Origin: JBHGBM01 sp041946965
GTDB taxonomy: Bacteria; Acidobacteriota; Terriglobia; Bryobacterales; Bryobacteraceae
Assembly: GCA_041946965.1 (NCBI GenBank)
Contig: JBHGBM010000065.1
Coordinates: 1 to 58,137, forward strand
DNA: 58,137 nt
Direction: 5' to 3'
Below the pieces are notes generated by a model, which ran no database searches, was not told the DNA's origin, and saw only the letters and a list, made by a program, of their open reading frames with translations. Positions 35,595-45,050 of this stretch are shown one piece after another (the stretch's first letter is position 1; every line of letters begins with the position of its first letter). The position numbers were made by a program, and so were the translations under genes.

Positions 35595-36500
35595 TTACCT
35601 CCTGCACGCCAAGTGGATGGCGATAGCGATGGAGCGGATCTTGGTTTCCGGCGTTTCGGCGCGCGAGAGCAGGATCAGCGGCACCTTGGCCCCCACCACC
35701 ACGCCGCCCGATTCGCCGCGGGCAAAATACAGGATCGCGCGGTAAAGTATGTTGGCCGCCTCGATGTCCGGCGCCACGAAAATGTCCGTGTTCTCCACCA
35801 GCGGGCTCTGGATGCCCTTGCGGTCCGCGGCGAAGCGGCTCAGGGGAACGTCCAAGGCGATGGGGCCCTCGATGTACGCCCCCTTGATCTGCCCGCGGCG
35901 GCACATGGCGCTGAGCGCGGCGGCGTCCACGGTGGCGGGCATCTCCGGGTTGACGAACTCGAGCGCGCACAGCGCCGCCAGGTTGGGCTTTTCGATGCCG
36001 ATGGCGTGGGCCACCTCGATGGCGTTGCGGCAGATCTCCGCCTTTTGTTCGATATTGGGCGCGATATTGATGGCCGCATCGGTCATAATCATGAGGCGGT
36101 TGTAGCCGGACACCTGGAAGACGATCACCTGGCTCAACTGCCGCCCCGCGCGCAGGCCGGCTTCCTTGTCGAGCACGGCCTTGACCAGCGTGGAGGTGCC
36201 GATCTTGCCCTTCATGAGCATGGCGGCGCGGCCCTCGCGCACCAGCGCGATGGCGCGGCGGGCGGCGACGGCGTCGTCGCGCTCGTCGATCACCTGGTCC
36301 GGCCACAACTGGAGGCCGGCCTCGCGGGCCATCGCCGAAATCTTCCCGGCGTCGCCCACCAGGATGCCCTCGGCGAGGCCCATCTCCTTGGCCTTCTTGA
36401 GCGCCTCGATCACGTCGGGATCGTGCCCGGCGGCGACGGCGATCTGGGCGGGACCGCGCGAACGGGCGGCCGCCACCATTTCATCGAGACTGCGATACAT
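35595..36500 (-). CDS. Phosphate acetyl/butyryltransferase-family protein
   Basis: A 301-residue phosphotransacylase. Family segments include GLAEGILVGDAGKI near the N-terminus, MLMKGKIGTSTLVKAVLD, ITDAAINIAPNIEQKAEI-like (here MTDAAINIAPNIEQKAEI) and the C-terminal ARGESGGVVVGAKVPLILLSR. It exchanges CoA and phosphate on a short acyl group and matches butyryltransferase (Ptb) more than Pta in length and motifs. It follows the DRE-TIM gene by three bases, so the two form an operon. No butyrate or acetate kinase gene is adjacent. Confidence 0.87.
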   Translation of the reverse strand: MYRSLDEMVAAARSRGPAQIAVAAGHDPDVIEALKKAKEMGLAEGILVGDAGKISAMAREAGLQLWPDQVIDERDDAVAARRAIALVREGRAAMLMKGKIGTSTLVKAVLDKEAGLRAGRQLSQVIVFQVSGYNRLMIMTDAAINIAPNIEQKAEICRNAIEVAHAIGIEKPNLAALCALEFVNPEMPATVDAAALSAMCRRGQIKGAYIEGPIALDVPLSRFAADRKGIQSPLVENTDIFVAPDIEAANILYRAILYFARGESGGVVVGAKVPLILLSRAETPETKIRSIAIAIHLACRR

Positions 36501-36503
36501 ATG

Positions 36504-37736
36504 TTACGCCGAAGCCTGCTGCCCAAGCACCGCGGAGGCGATCTGGTCGAACTCCTCGCCGGTCAGCAGGCGCTTGTTCTCAATGGAGAACTGCTTTACC
36601 CGCGCCAGGATGTCGTTGGCCTGGTCCGCGGTGGCCTGAAGCTTGCGGCGCTCCAGGTGCTCTTCGATATTGGCGAGGCCGCTGCCCTTGCCGAGCGCCA
36701 CGTCCACGCCCGGCCGCCCCACCATCTCCGGAGCGAACGGCATGTATTCGAGCGGCTCCACCACGCGGCAACGGCGGTGGAACATGGTGACGATGCCGGA
36801 CTCGATGTTCAGCAGCCAGTCCCCCACGATGGGCCGGTTGGGCGCCACTTCGAACCCGGCCAGCTTCTGCACGAGTTTCGAAAGCTCATAGAAGACCTCG
36901 GTCTTCAGGCCGCAATCCACGCCGTACATGCAGCGCAGCGCCATGGCGGTGTCCTCGAGCGGCACATTGCCGGCGCGCTCGCCGGTGGCTGAAACCGTCA
37001 CGTGCGCCACCGACGCGCCCGCCTTGAGCGCGGCGATGGTGTTGATCACGCCCAGGTCGAAATCCTGGTGGCAGTGGATCTCGATGGGCTTATTGAAGCG
37101 CGCCTTCAGCTTGCCGATCACGTAGCCGATGGCCTCCGGCGTGCAGCCGCCGAAGGAGTCCGCCACGGTGAGCGCGTCCATGTGGCCCTCGGTAGCCACC
37201 TTCTCGATCAGGTCCATGTAGCGGTCGAGGTCCGACCGCGTGCTGTCGATGGTGAAGAACACCGTGTACAGCCCGGCTTCCTTGGCCGCCAGGGTGGTTT
37301 CGATGGAGGACTTCACCGCCCAGTCCATGGTCTTGCCGTAGGCGTTCTTGATGATGTGATCGCTCGAAGGAATCTCGGTGATGATGCCTTTGACGCCGCA
37401 GGCTTTGGCCAGCGCCACATCGGCGGGCATGCAGCGCGCGAAGGAGAAGATCTCCGGCTTCAGGCCCAGGGCGACGATGTCCTTGATGGCGGCCTCGTCC
37501 TCGGCCGAAACCGCCGGCATGCCGGCTTCGATACGGTGCACGCCGGCTTCAGCCAGCTTCTTGGCGATGGCGACCTTCTCCGCGCGGCGGAACACGATGC
37601 CGGTCTGCTGCTCGCCGTCGCGCAGCGTCACATCGTGGAACCGGATCTCCGGCGCGAAATTCATATTTTCCCGGACTTCCGGGATATAGTTCCAGGGGCT
37701 GGTAAACCAGCGGTCCGTTTTCCAGGGTTGGCTCAT
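36504..37736 (-). CDS. DRE-TIM acyltransferase, isopropylmalate/homocitrate-synthase-like
   Basis: A 410-residue barrel enzyme of the DRE-TIM superfamily. The signature is FHDVTLRDGEQQTG, and the metal-binding HCHQDFDLGVINT segment and GERAGNVPLED are intact. Enzymes of this family condense acetyl-CoA with a 2-oxo acid or perform the reverse lyase reaction. There is no C-terminal regulatory LeuA domain. I start at the ATG at 37736 (MSQPWKTDRW) because GAGGAG lies six bases upstream; an in-frame codon 17 residues earlier lacks a site. Specificity is uncertain; the coupled phosphotransacylase suggests CoA-ester chemistry. Confidence 0.85.
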   Translation of the reverse strand: MSQPWKTDRWFTSPWNYIPEVRENMNFAPEIRFHDVTLRDGEQQTGIVFRRAEKVAIAKKLAEAGVHRIEAGMPAVSAEDEAAIKDIVALGLKPEIFSFARCMPADVALAKACGVKGIITEIPSSDHIIKNAYGKTMDWAVKSSIETTLAAKEAGLYTVFFTIDSTRSDLDRYMDLIEKVATEGHMDALTVADSFGGCTPEAIGYVIGKLKARFNKPIEIHCHQDFDLGVINTIAALKAGASVAHVTVSATGERAGNVPLEDTAMALRCMYGVDCGLKTEVFYELSKLVQKLAGFEVAPNRPIVGDWLLNIESGIVTMFHRRCRVVEPLEYMPFAPEMVGRPGVDVALGKGSGLANIEEHLERRKLQATADQANDILARVKQFSIENKRLLTGEEFDQIASAVLGQQASA

Positions 37737-37790
37737 GCGATCTCCTCGGAATGGGCGAAAAACCATGGTACCCGAAAAGCCACCCACGGG

Positions 37791-40700
37791 TCAGAAACGC
37801 CCCAGGTGCTGCTCCAGCCAGGCGAACGCCTCTTCCTGCATTTCTCTGTTGAACTGGTGGGGAACGTTGTAGAACTTCGCGCGGAAGCGCTCAGGATGTT
37901 TGAGGTCCGCATAAACCGACCGGATCTTTGCCGCGGCGGCTTCCATCCCGGCGCGCGTGAAGAGGCGGTCCTGCGCGCAGTTCTGCACGAAAATCGCGCA
38001 GTGGGGCGCAGCGAGGGCGGCGATGTCGGGATGGTCGAGGTTGGCGTGGGCGCTGAAGGCGTCAAACAGGGCGGCGTGAACCGGGTAGGGGATGTCCAGG
38101 GTAGTGGGCAGGGAGGTCATCCAGCCGGTAATCACGGAGGCGCGAATGCGCGGCTCCATGCCGGTGAGGTACGTCGCGCGGTAGCCGCCTCCGGAGAGGC
38201 CGAGGCAGCCGATCCGCGCGGGGTCCACCTCGGGCAGCGACGCCAGGACATCCACGGCGCGCCGGTCGTCGTAGTTCACGATGCCCATCCACGTCGTGCC
38301 GCTGAACGCGAGCCATGTATTGAGCTCGGTATTGCGTTCCCGCAGCCACGTGTTCATGGCCGCGACATACCGCGGCTCCGCGGGCTCGAGCCCTTTCAGG
38401 CGGGCCACGAGCTCGACCGGGGGCTGTTCGTACTGCATCCGGCGCTCGCCCCAGTAGAACGCATCCGGCACGATGACGGCGAAGCCGCGGCGCGCCAGCT
38501 CGCCAGCGTAGGCGCGGCCGCCGTAGTAACGCTCGCGAAACTCCTTGAGCGCCGCATGCTCGCCCTCCATGCGGACCAGCTTTTCTTTGCCGTGATAGAA
38601 CCACCCGCCGTGGTCGTGCAGCGCGACCAGCGCCGGAAGCTTCGCATCCCTACGCGCGGGGACCAGCAGGTATGCCGGAACGCGGTAGTGCGCGGAGGCG
38701 GCGAATGAGATTACGCGGATCTCATAGCCGTCCCGGGGGTGCACGGCATGGACCTTGATATCGAGGGGGACGGGCTTGGGCCGGTACGATAAAGCGGACT
38801 CGACCGCCGCGCGCCCCCGGCGGCGCCACTGTTCGAGCGGCTGCGCTCCGCGGTGGCGGTAGTCCATGGGAAAGCCGCGCTCCCGTTGGATGGAACGTGC
38901 GATGGGAGCCAGGCTGCCCAACCAGCTTTCCGTGCGCTGCGGCCGCTCAGCCGGCGCCACCCGCACGCGGACCACACCCTCTTTCAGAATGTGCTCGGGC
39001 TTATCGGGAACCTGATATCGGACGTACAGAGGGAGTTCGCGCCCCGCGCAGTCGCCGGCCACGCGCGCCAGCGAGATCTTGGCGGTTGCGCCCACATGGT
39101 CGTAGGCCGACCATGGATCGGAAATGCGTTCGGAGAGATCCACGCAGGGATCCGAGGTGAACAGTTCCACGGCGCGATGCGCGTCGCCGCCGGGAACCGC
39201 GATGGCGAACGTCTCGCCCGCCTGAACCACGCCGTCGGCGTTGCCCGATCCAAGTTCCTTCCGGGCCTTGCCCACGGCGCGTTCCCACAGCAGCAGTTTA
39301 CGGCCGTCGAGAATCTGGAACTCGGAAATCGCGGGGGCATCGGCGAACAGCGGCACGACCACCGGGATATCGGAGCCATCCACGCGCACGTTGAGTTGGA
39401 CGGCCGCCCGCCGCGGGTCATCGACGGCAAAGGCCGTTTCCACCATGGCGCGCTTGCCCGCGGGGATCGGCGGCAGCGGGAGCCGGACGCGCTCGATTCT
39501 CACGCCGGGATTCGGCGACGTGACGGTTGCCGAGCCTTCAGGCGCCGCGGCGGAACCCTTGTTGAGGAAGGCAAGTTGCAGGCGCACCGGCTTCCCCGCG
39601 ACGGCCCACGGCGCGCCGGCCACGCTCCACTCCGCCACCGTGACGATGGCGCGGGCGGCGGCCGCAATTCCGACTTCGTGCCGGGCGCCATCGAGCGCGA
39701 AGGTCAGGCGGCCGCCCGAGTCCGCGACCTGCCGCGATTGCCGGCTCTCGCCCGTGTCCAGATTCACGTCGTTGATGCGATAGGCGGCCCCGCGGCGGTA
39801 GAGGGCGGCAGTGGTGATGCGCAGCTTCACCGTGGACAGCAATTTCCCGCCGGGAAGCCACTCGCGTACGCTGGAGCGGAAACCGGCGGCGCCGGCCTGC
39901 TCCAGCACGGTGAATCCCGGCCGGCGCCGGTCGCTCTCCACCGACCAGCCCCAGACATCGAACGCCGGATACACGTCCGCGTGAGACCAGACGCGCGGCC
40001 TTGGGAGCGGATCGCGGAACGCGGCCATGTGAAACGCGAGGGTCTTCGCCATGCCCGGCGTGCCGTGCTCGGAATCGAATTCCTCGTGTTCGTGGTGAGG
40101 CCGCGTGTAATCCCAGACTGCGTTCATACGGCGGTGGTACCAGCGGATGAAATCGCGCGAGCCGAGCACGATGCGGGTGCGCAGTCCCTGGTAGTTGCCG
40201 TACATCTCGTCGTGCCGGTACTCGACGGGAAACGCTTTCGGACCCACCACGAATTCGGACGAGCCCATGAAATTCGAGGCGCTGCCGACCAGGTGGGGGT
40301 ACTTTCCGGCGATCCAGAACGACATGAAACCGCCCATGGAGAGGCCCGCCGTGGCCCGGTGCTCGCGGTCCGCGATGGTGCGGAAACGCGAGTCGATGTG
40401 CCGCACCAGTTCCGGAAAGTAGAGCGGAAACTGGCGATCGGTCTCGACGGGCGAGATGTTGTAAGGGCGGATGTAGTCCTCTCCGGGTTTGCGGGGATTG
40501 GAGCCGTCCCACTTGACCACAATCACGTCGTTGCGCCCGACGAAGGCCGCGATGTTGTCGCCGCCGTAGGTGTCGCCGGCGTCGTAACCGGCATTGCTGC
40601 GCGGCGGGCGGTTGTGGCGTTCGCTGTGGCCGTGAAAGAAGTAGATGACGGGATATCGCTTCTGCGTATCTTTGCCGTAATCGGGCGGGAGAAACACACG

Positions 40701-40847
40701 GAAATTGCGTTCCTCGCCGAAGACCTGGCTGTGAAACGTGAGATCGAGGATATTGGCTTGCGGGGCCGCGGCCCGGGCCGCCAGCGCCCAGGCCGCAAGG
40801 CCGAGAAGCGTTCTGCCGCGGCTCATGGTATGCGTGAGAGTATACAT
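37791..40847 (-). CDS. Secreted tandem alpha/beta-hydrolase (two esterase domains)
   Basis: A 1018-residue protein with a signal peptide near residues 8-27. The N-terminal esterase-D-like domain (about 30-270) has FLPPDYGKDTQKRYPVIYFF and the nucleophile elbow GLSMGG near residue 168. A beta-sandwich-rich middle (about 330-640) follows. The C-terminal domain (about 690-1018) is an acetyl-xylan-esterase-like hydrolase with LVALHDHGG and a second elbow GLSGGG near residue 886, and a late catalytic His in VPHQF. Such fusions act on polysaccharide or phenolic esters outside the cell. An internal ATG at 40826 is an alternative start. Confidence 0.82.
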   Translation of the reverse strand: MYTLTHTMSRGRTLLGLAAWALAARAAAPQANILDLTFHSQVFGEERNFRVFLPPDYGKDTQKRYPVIYFFHGHSERHNRPPRSNAGYDAGDTYGGDNIAAFVGRNDVIVVKWDGSNPRKPGEDYIRPYNISPVETDRQFPLYFPELVRHIDSRFRTIADREHRATAGLSMGGFMSFWIAGKYPHLVGSASNFMGSSEFVVGPKAFPVEYRHDEMYGNYQGLRTRIVLGSRDFIRWYHRRMNAVWDYTRPHHEHEEFDSEHGTPGMAKTLAFHMAAFRDPLPRPRVWSHADVYPAFDVWGWSVESDRRRPGFTVLEQAGAAGFRSSVREWLPGGKLLSTVKLRITTAALYRRGAAYRINDVNLDTGESRQSRQVADSGGRLTFALDGARHEVGIAAAARAIVTVAEWSVAGAPWAVAGKPVRLQLAFLNKGSAAAPEGSATVTSPNPGVRIERVRLPLPPIPAGKRAMVETAFAVDDPRRAAVQLNVRVDGSDIPVVVPLFADAPAISEFQILDGRKLLLWERAVGKARKELGSGNADGVVQAGETFAIAVPGGDAHRAVELFTSDPCVDLSERISDPWSAYDHVGATAKISLARVAGDCAGRELPLYVRYQVPDKPEHILKEGVVRVRVAPAERPQRTESWLGSLAPIARSIQRERGFPMDYRHRGAQPLEQWRRRGRAAVESALSYRPKPVPLDIKVHAVHPRDGYEIRVISFAASAHYRVPAYLLVPARRDAKLPALVALHDHGGWFYHGKEKLVRMEGEHAALKEFRERYYGGRAYAGELARRGFAVIVPDAFYWGERRMQYEQPPVELVARLKGLEPAEPRYVAAMNTWLRERNTELNTWLAFSGTTWMGIVNYDDRRAVDVLASLPEVDPARIGCLGLSGGGYRATYLTGMEPRIRASVITGWMTSLPTTLDIPYPVHAALFDAFSAHANLDHPDIAALAAPHCAIFVQNCAQDRLFTRAGMEAAAAKIRSVYADLKHPERFRAKFYNVPHQFNREMQEEAFAWLEQHLGRF

Positions 40848-40863
40848 CTTTCATCAACGCCGG

Positions 40864-41667
40864 TTATCGGGCGGCGCACTCGACGCCCGCGCAGCGTATG
40901 GCGCCCTGTTGGTCGGTGCGAAACAGCTTCGCGCCGAGCCGGCCGATCAGCTTGAGCACCAGCGGGTGAGGATGGCCGTAGTTGTTGTCCCGTCCGCAGG
41001 AGATCACCACGGTGGAAGGCCTCACGTTCCCCAGCACGCCCGAGTTGGTGCCGTTGCCGGAGCCGTGGTGCGCCGCTTTGAGCACGTCCGACCGCAACTC
41101 CGGACGGCGCCGCTTGAAAAGCTGCTCCCAGCAACCCAGCTCGCAATCGCCGGGGAACAGGTAACGGTGGCCGTTGTAGGCCGCCTTGACCACCAGCGAG
41201 TTGTTGTTGACCCCGTCCAGCACGACTCCCGGCTGGGGGTGCAGGACCGTGAGCGCCAGGCGGCCAAGCTGCTTCCCGGCACCCGCCGCGACCGGGCGGG
41301 CGCCGTGGGTTTCGAGCAATTTCCGCGCGCGGCCGCGAAAACGGCCGGCATACCAGACCTCGGAAACGGGGAACGCTCTGAGCACGGCCTCGAGGCCGCC
41401 CTCGTGGTCCGCGTGTGGGTGGGAGACGATCAGCAGGTCGAGCCGCGAAACGCCCTCCGCGGCCAGCAGACCGGCGGTATCGGGACCCTTGCCCGTATCA
41501 ATCAGGACGGCGTTGCCTTCCGGGGTGCGCACCAGCGCGGCGTCGCCCTGTCCCACGTCGAAGAAGGTAACCCGAACGCCGGTCCCCACCGGGGCGACCG
41601 GCGCCCTCCGGGTGCAGGAGACAAGGCAGGCGACAAGCAGGAGAAAGAGGTGAGCGCGCCTTCGCAT
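40864..41667 (-). CDS. ComEC/Rec2-like MBL-fold lipoprotein
   Basis: A 267-residue metallo-beta-lactamase-fold protein with a lipobox (LLLVACLVSC) near residue 18, so probably a lipoprotein. It matches the hydrolase domain of ComEC: VTFFDVGQGDAALV, LIDTGKG, the metal motif SHPHADHEGG and LKAAHHGSGNGTN. Stand-alone ComEC-like domains are thought to degrade nucleic acid or hydrolyse phosphodiesters, but function is not settled. It lies upstream of, and in line with, the tandem esterase gene, 16 bases apart. Confidence 0.85.
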   Translation of the reverse strand: MRRRAHLFLLLVACLVSCTRRAPVAPVGTGVRVTFFDVGQGDAALVRTPEGNAVLIDTGKGPDTAGLLAAEGVSRLDLLIVSHPHADHEGGLEAVLRAFPVSEVWYAGRFRGRARKLLETHGARPVAAGAGKQLGRLALTVLHPQPGVVLDGVNNNSLVVKAAYNGHRYLFPGDCELGCWEQLFKRRRPELRSDVLKAAHHGSGNGTNSGVLGNVRPSTVVISCGRDNNYGHPHPLVLKLIGRLGAKLFRTDQQGAIRCAGVECAAR

Positions 41668-41789
41668 GAAGCTACACGGTAGCGCAACGCCATGTGGAGG
41701 GGCGCCGGCGGAATTGATCCGCCGTGAGCCTTCGAGCCGGCGCGCCGACGCTGTGTATTACGAAACGCCCCGGCCGTGATTGCGCCCGG

Positions 41790-43109
41790 TTAGTACGGCC
41801 ATGGCTGGGGCACAAACGCATTGTCGAACCCGAGGCCCTCCGGAAATGCCGAAGCGTCCGGCGCCACGCCGGTATCGAGCCAGCTTTCCATCGCGGCCAG
41901 CGCAGCAAGCAATTGGCTCGCGGTGAACGCACAGTGCCCGACGCCGCTCACATAAGCTTGCCTGAGATATTGAAGACAACCAGAGGCCTCTACCGTTGCC
42001 CGGTAGGCATTCTCGTGGCGGACCTCGTTAATGGCATCGAGCGTGGTGTGCAGGGTCAACACGGGCTTCGACAGTGTTCCGTGGACATCGCCGAAGCGCA
42101 CCACATAATCACGCGCATGAGCGTTTGCCTGCACGTTCGTGTTTGCGTTCATCTTCGTCAACAGATCCTCCGCGTTGATTCCCAAGCCGGCAAGATAAGC
42201 TTTTTCTCCGGCCGTGAGCGAGTACCGGTGATCGGCGTTCTGAGTGACCGGCCCGGAAGCCCACGCCTGGATGCTCGCCACGTTCTGAGTGGAGAAGAAC
42301 ATTTGCAGGACGTACCCCGGGTAACTAAATAGAGGGTCGGCGCTCCAAAAGGCTTCAGCCGGTTGGCCAAGCACGAGCCGAATGAATTCCCAGCCTCCGC
42401 GGTTGCTTCCGTCGGCTTTCGGCCAGTTCACGTTCGGGTACACGTCCCTGTTGAAATTCAGATTCTCCCGCAAGTTGTCTACTGATCCCCAGATATCGTC
42501 CCGCCACCCGAAAGCCGCCGCATACGCCACATTAAAGTCAAGTGACCGGTCCTCCCTTTTCGACCTCCCGGCCGCGGCGGCACAAGTGGCAATTGCGCCA
42601 TCAAAGCTACGCGGATAGTCTTCGATGAGACGGAGCGATGCCGCCCCTCCAAGGGAAGTGCCCCAGACGATGACCCGTTTGGGATCTCCGATCCTTCCCC
42701 GGAAGTAAGTGGTCAAGGCGAAGGTGTCTTGCAGACTGGCTTTCACCTGCCAATCGCCGGGGGAAATTTCCGACGCAGCCAGGGCGTAGCCTCGGGATAA
42801 CAGCGTGTCTTCAAGCGGAGGATCCGAACCAGGCAGGACCGGCGGGACCAGCCGCGGTTCCGGGGGCGCCGCTCCGGTCTTGGTGCCCTGTATATAGACC
42901 AGCAGCGTGTTGTTCCAGTTGGCGGGCACGCGGATCTTGAACTTTGCGCCATCCAGCGTATCCACCACATCGAACGGTACGCTCACCCGCAGCGCGCCGT
43001 CCAGAATCGTCTGACCCGGGGCTTGCCACCCCTGGGCGACCGGCATCAGACATAAAAACGCTTGAATCGATGTCGCGTAACGCAAGTGGAGCATTTTGCT
43101 GGGCATCAT
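41790..43109 (-). CDS. Secreted alpha/beta-hydrolase, tannase/feruloyl-esterase-like
   Basis: A 439-residue secreted hydrolase. The signal peptide covers about residues 1-28. The fold is visible from KIRVPANWNNTLLVYIQG, the nucleophile elbow WGTSLGG near residue 152, LTLHTTLD with a likely catalytic Asp, and GVGHCAF with the likely catalytic His. GAGGAGG lies five bases before the ATG at 43109, which decides the start over a longer in-frame reading. Its bases look less GC-rich than the neighbours. It diverges from the CadC-like regulator across 154 bases, a common arrangement for a regulator and its target. Confidence 0.8.
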   Translation of the reverse strand: MMPSKMLHLRYATSIQAFLCLMPVAQGWQAPGQTILDGALRVSVPFDVVDTLDGAKFKIRVPANWNNTLLVYIQGTKTGAAPPEPRLVPPVLPGSDPPLEDTLLSRGYALAASEISPGDWQVKASLQDTFALTTYFRGRIGDPKRVIVWGTSLGGAASLRLIEDYPRSFDGAIATCAAAAGRSKREDRSLDFNVAYAAAFGWRDDIWGSVDNLRENLNFNRDVYPNVNWPKADGSNRGGWEFIRLVLGQPAEAFWSADPLFSYPGYVLQMFFSTQNVASIQAWASGPVTQNADHRYSLTAGEKAYLAGLGINAEDLLTKMNANTNVQANAHARDYVVRFGDVHGTLSKPVLTLHTTLDAINEVRHENAYRATVEASGCLQYLRQAYVSGVGHCAFTASQLLAALAAMESWLDTGVAPDASAFPEGLGFDNAFVPQPWPY

Positions 43110-43263
43110 TCGAACCTCCTCGCATATGTTGGCCCATCGCACCAGCCGGTGAAATAGACGGCGGGTTAAATCCGCCATGTATCTTCCCTACCGCCCAAGC
43201 GCTTGAATTGCTGGGACTTCGCTCCCGATTGCCGGCGGATCCCAGCCGGTATATGCTCGTGCC

Positions 43264-45018
43264 ATGGCCGTCATGCGCACAACCGGGGGGCTTGGCACAT
43301 GCCGGTTCGACGGGTACGAAATCGATCTGGAATCGGGCCGGCTCTATAAGCGGGGGGTGAGAATCCATCTCCGCGAGAAGTCACTTCAGGCGTTGGTTCT
43401 GCTGCTGGAGCATGCCGGCAGAGTGGTGACGCGAGACGAGCTATACCAGCGCCTGTGGCCGCGGCATGTTTTCGTGGATTTCGACAACAACCTGAACACT
43501 GTCATCGCCAGGGTGCGGGAGGCTCTCCACGACTCGGCAGAGCATCCCCGCTACATCGAAACGCTCCCCAGGCGCGGCTACCGGTTCATGGCGCGTGTCT
43601 CCGGACCGCCCCACGCATCCGAACCGGAGCCCGTACAACCGAGAGCCCGGATGCTGGTGCTGCCGTTCGCGAACCTCAGCGGCGATCCGGAGCGGGAGTA
43701 CATCGCCGACGCGATCACCGAAGAGATCATCGGCGCGCTCGCACTCCTCGCTCCCCAGCGTCTGGCGGTGCTCGCACGCACGACGGCGATGCATTACAAG
43801 GGCACCCGCAAGGATATTGGCGAGATCGGGCGCGAGTTGGGGGTAGATTATGTCGTCGAAGGGAGCGCCCGATGCGCGGACGACCGGATTGTGATCAGCG
43901 CACAACTCATCCAGGCCGCCGACGCCACGCATCTTTGGGGCAATCGTTACGATAGCGAGTTACGCGATGTGTTCAAGATCGGGAGCGTGGTAGCGCAAGC
44001 GGCGGCGGCGGAACTCGGAATTGGCTCCCGGCGCGCCGTCACGAGACCGACCGAAGATATCGAGGCTTACAACCTCTTTCTTCAGGGCCGCTATTCTTAC
44101 GAGAAGGGCAATCCTCCCGAGTCCTTTTTCAAAGCGAAACATTGCTTTGAGCAGGCGGTCCGGCTGGACCCCGAGTTCGCTCTGGCTTATGATTCCCTGG
44201 CCGAGATCTACTGGCACATCGGCTTCCATGGTTTGATGACTCCGAAAGAAGCGCTCTCGTCGGGAATCTTTCACGTGCTGAGGGCCATCGAGATCGACAA
44301 CGCGCTGGCGGAAGCGCACGCCCTGTTAGGACAATATCGCAAGCAGCTTGACTTCAACTGGCCGGAGGTGCGCCGCGAGATGAACATGGCGCTGAAATTG
44401 AATCCCGTGTCGCCGATTGTCAGGCAGCGATACGCAGCCACCGGGCTGATGCCGCACGGCCGCATTGAGGAAGCCATCCGCGAACTTGAGGGCGCGCTGG
44501 AGGTGGACCCAATCTCGACGATGGGGAGGTTTTGGTTGGGGACCATGTTGTGGCTGGGGAGGCAATATGACCGGGCGATACAACACGGCCGGTTCATGCT
44601 CGAACTCGATGCGGGTCAGTATCTGGGCTACTACCTGATCGGCGTGTGCTGCGCTGCCAAAGGACTGTTTCACGAAGCTGTGGCCGCCCTGCGGAGAGCG
44701 ACGGAACTGTCGGGCGGCAGCCCGGTTCCCACTGGAATGCTTGGGCGCGTCTTAGCCGAAAGCCGGAACGAGACGGAGGCGCGTGTGATCCTGGAGCGCT
44801 TGCGTTCAACCGAACGCACCAGGTATGTGCCGCCGACAACTTTAGCCTGGATCCACCTCGCACTCGGAGAAACAGACAGCTTCTTTGCGTGCATGGACCG
44901 GGCGTTTGACGTCCGCGATCACATGCTGATGCCGATCAAGACCTACCCGTTTCTCGACGGAATTCGCGGTGATCCACGTTACCGGCAACTCCTGCGTAGA
45001 ATGAACCTGAAACCATGA
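43264..45018 (+). CDS. CadC-like winged-helix regulator with FlgO/TolB-like and TPR domains
   Basis: A 584-residue regulator. Residues about 12-105 are an OmpR-type winged helix (LLLEHAGRVVTRDELYQRLW and PRRGYRFMA). Residues about 128-250 carry the MLVLPFANLSGDPEREYIAD domain common in acidobacterial regulators. The rest is tetratricopeptide repeats (for example ALAEAHALLGQYRKQLDF). There is no obvious membrane segment, unlike true CadC. A TATATG sequence nine bases before the ATG and the lack of a ribosome-binding site suggest a leaderless message. It probably controls the divergent esterase gene (inference). Confidence 0.85.
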   Translation: MAVMRTTGGLGTCRFDGYEIDLESGRLYKRGVRIHLREKSLQALVLLLEHAGRVVTRDELYQRLWPRHVFVDFDNNLNTVIARVREALHDSAEHPRYIETLPRRGYRFMARVSGPPHASEPEPVQPRARMLVLPFANLSGDPEREYIADAITEEIIGALALLAPQRLAVLARTTAMHYKGTRKDIGEIGRELGVDYVVEGSARCADDRIVISAQLIQAADATHLWGNRYDSELRDVFKIGSVVAQAAAAELGIGSRRAVTRPTEDIEAYNLFLQGRYSYEKGNPPESFFKAKHCFEQAVRLDPEFALAYDSLAEIYWHIGFHGLMTPKEALSSGIFHVLRAIEIDNALAEAHALLGQYRKQLDFNWPEVRREMNMALKLNPVSPIVRQRYAATGLMPHGRIEEAIRELEGALEVDPISTMGRFWLGTMLWLGRQYDRAIQHGRFMLELDAGQYLGYYLIGVCCAAKGLFHEAVAALRRATELSGGSPVPTGMLGRVLAESRNETEARVILERLRSTERTRYVPPTTLAWIHLALGETDSFFACMDRAFDVRDHMLMPIKTYPFLDGIRGDPRYRQLLRRMNLKP

Positions 45019-45050
45019 GCCGGCTTTTGCGATTGATTTCGGATATTTAA

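Noticed and set aside
43229..43255. TTGCCG and TATATG as a promoter for the CadC-like regulator
   Set aside because: The spacer is only 15 bases. The TATATG box alone may be real (leaderless start), but I did not list it as a feature.
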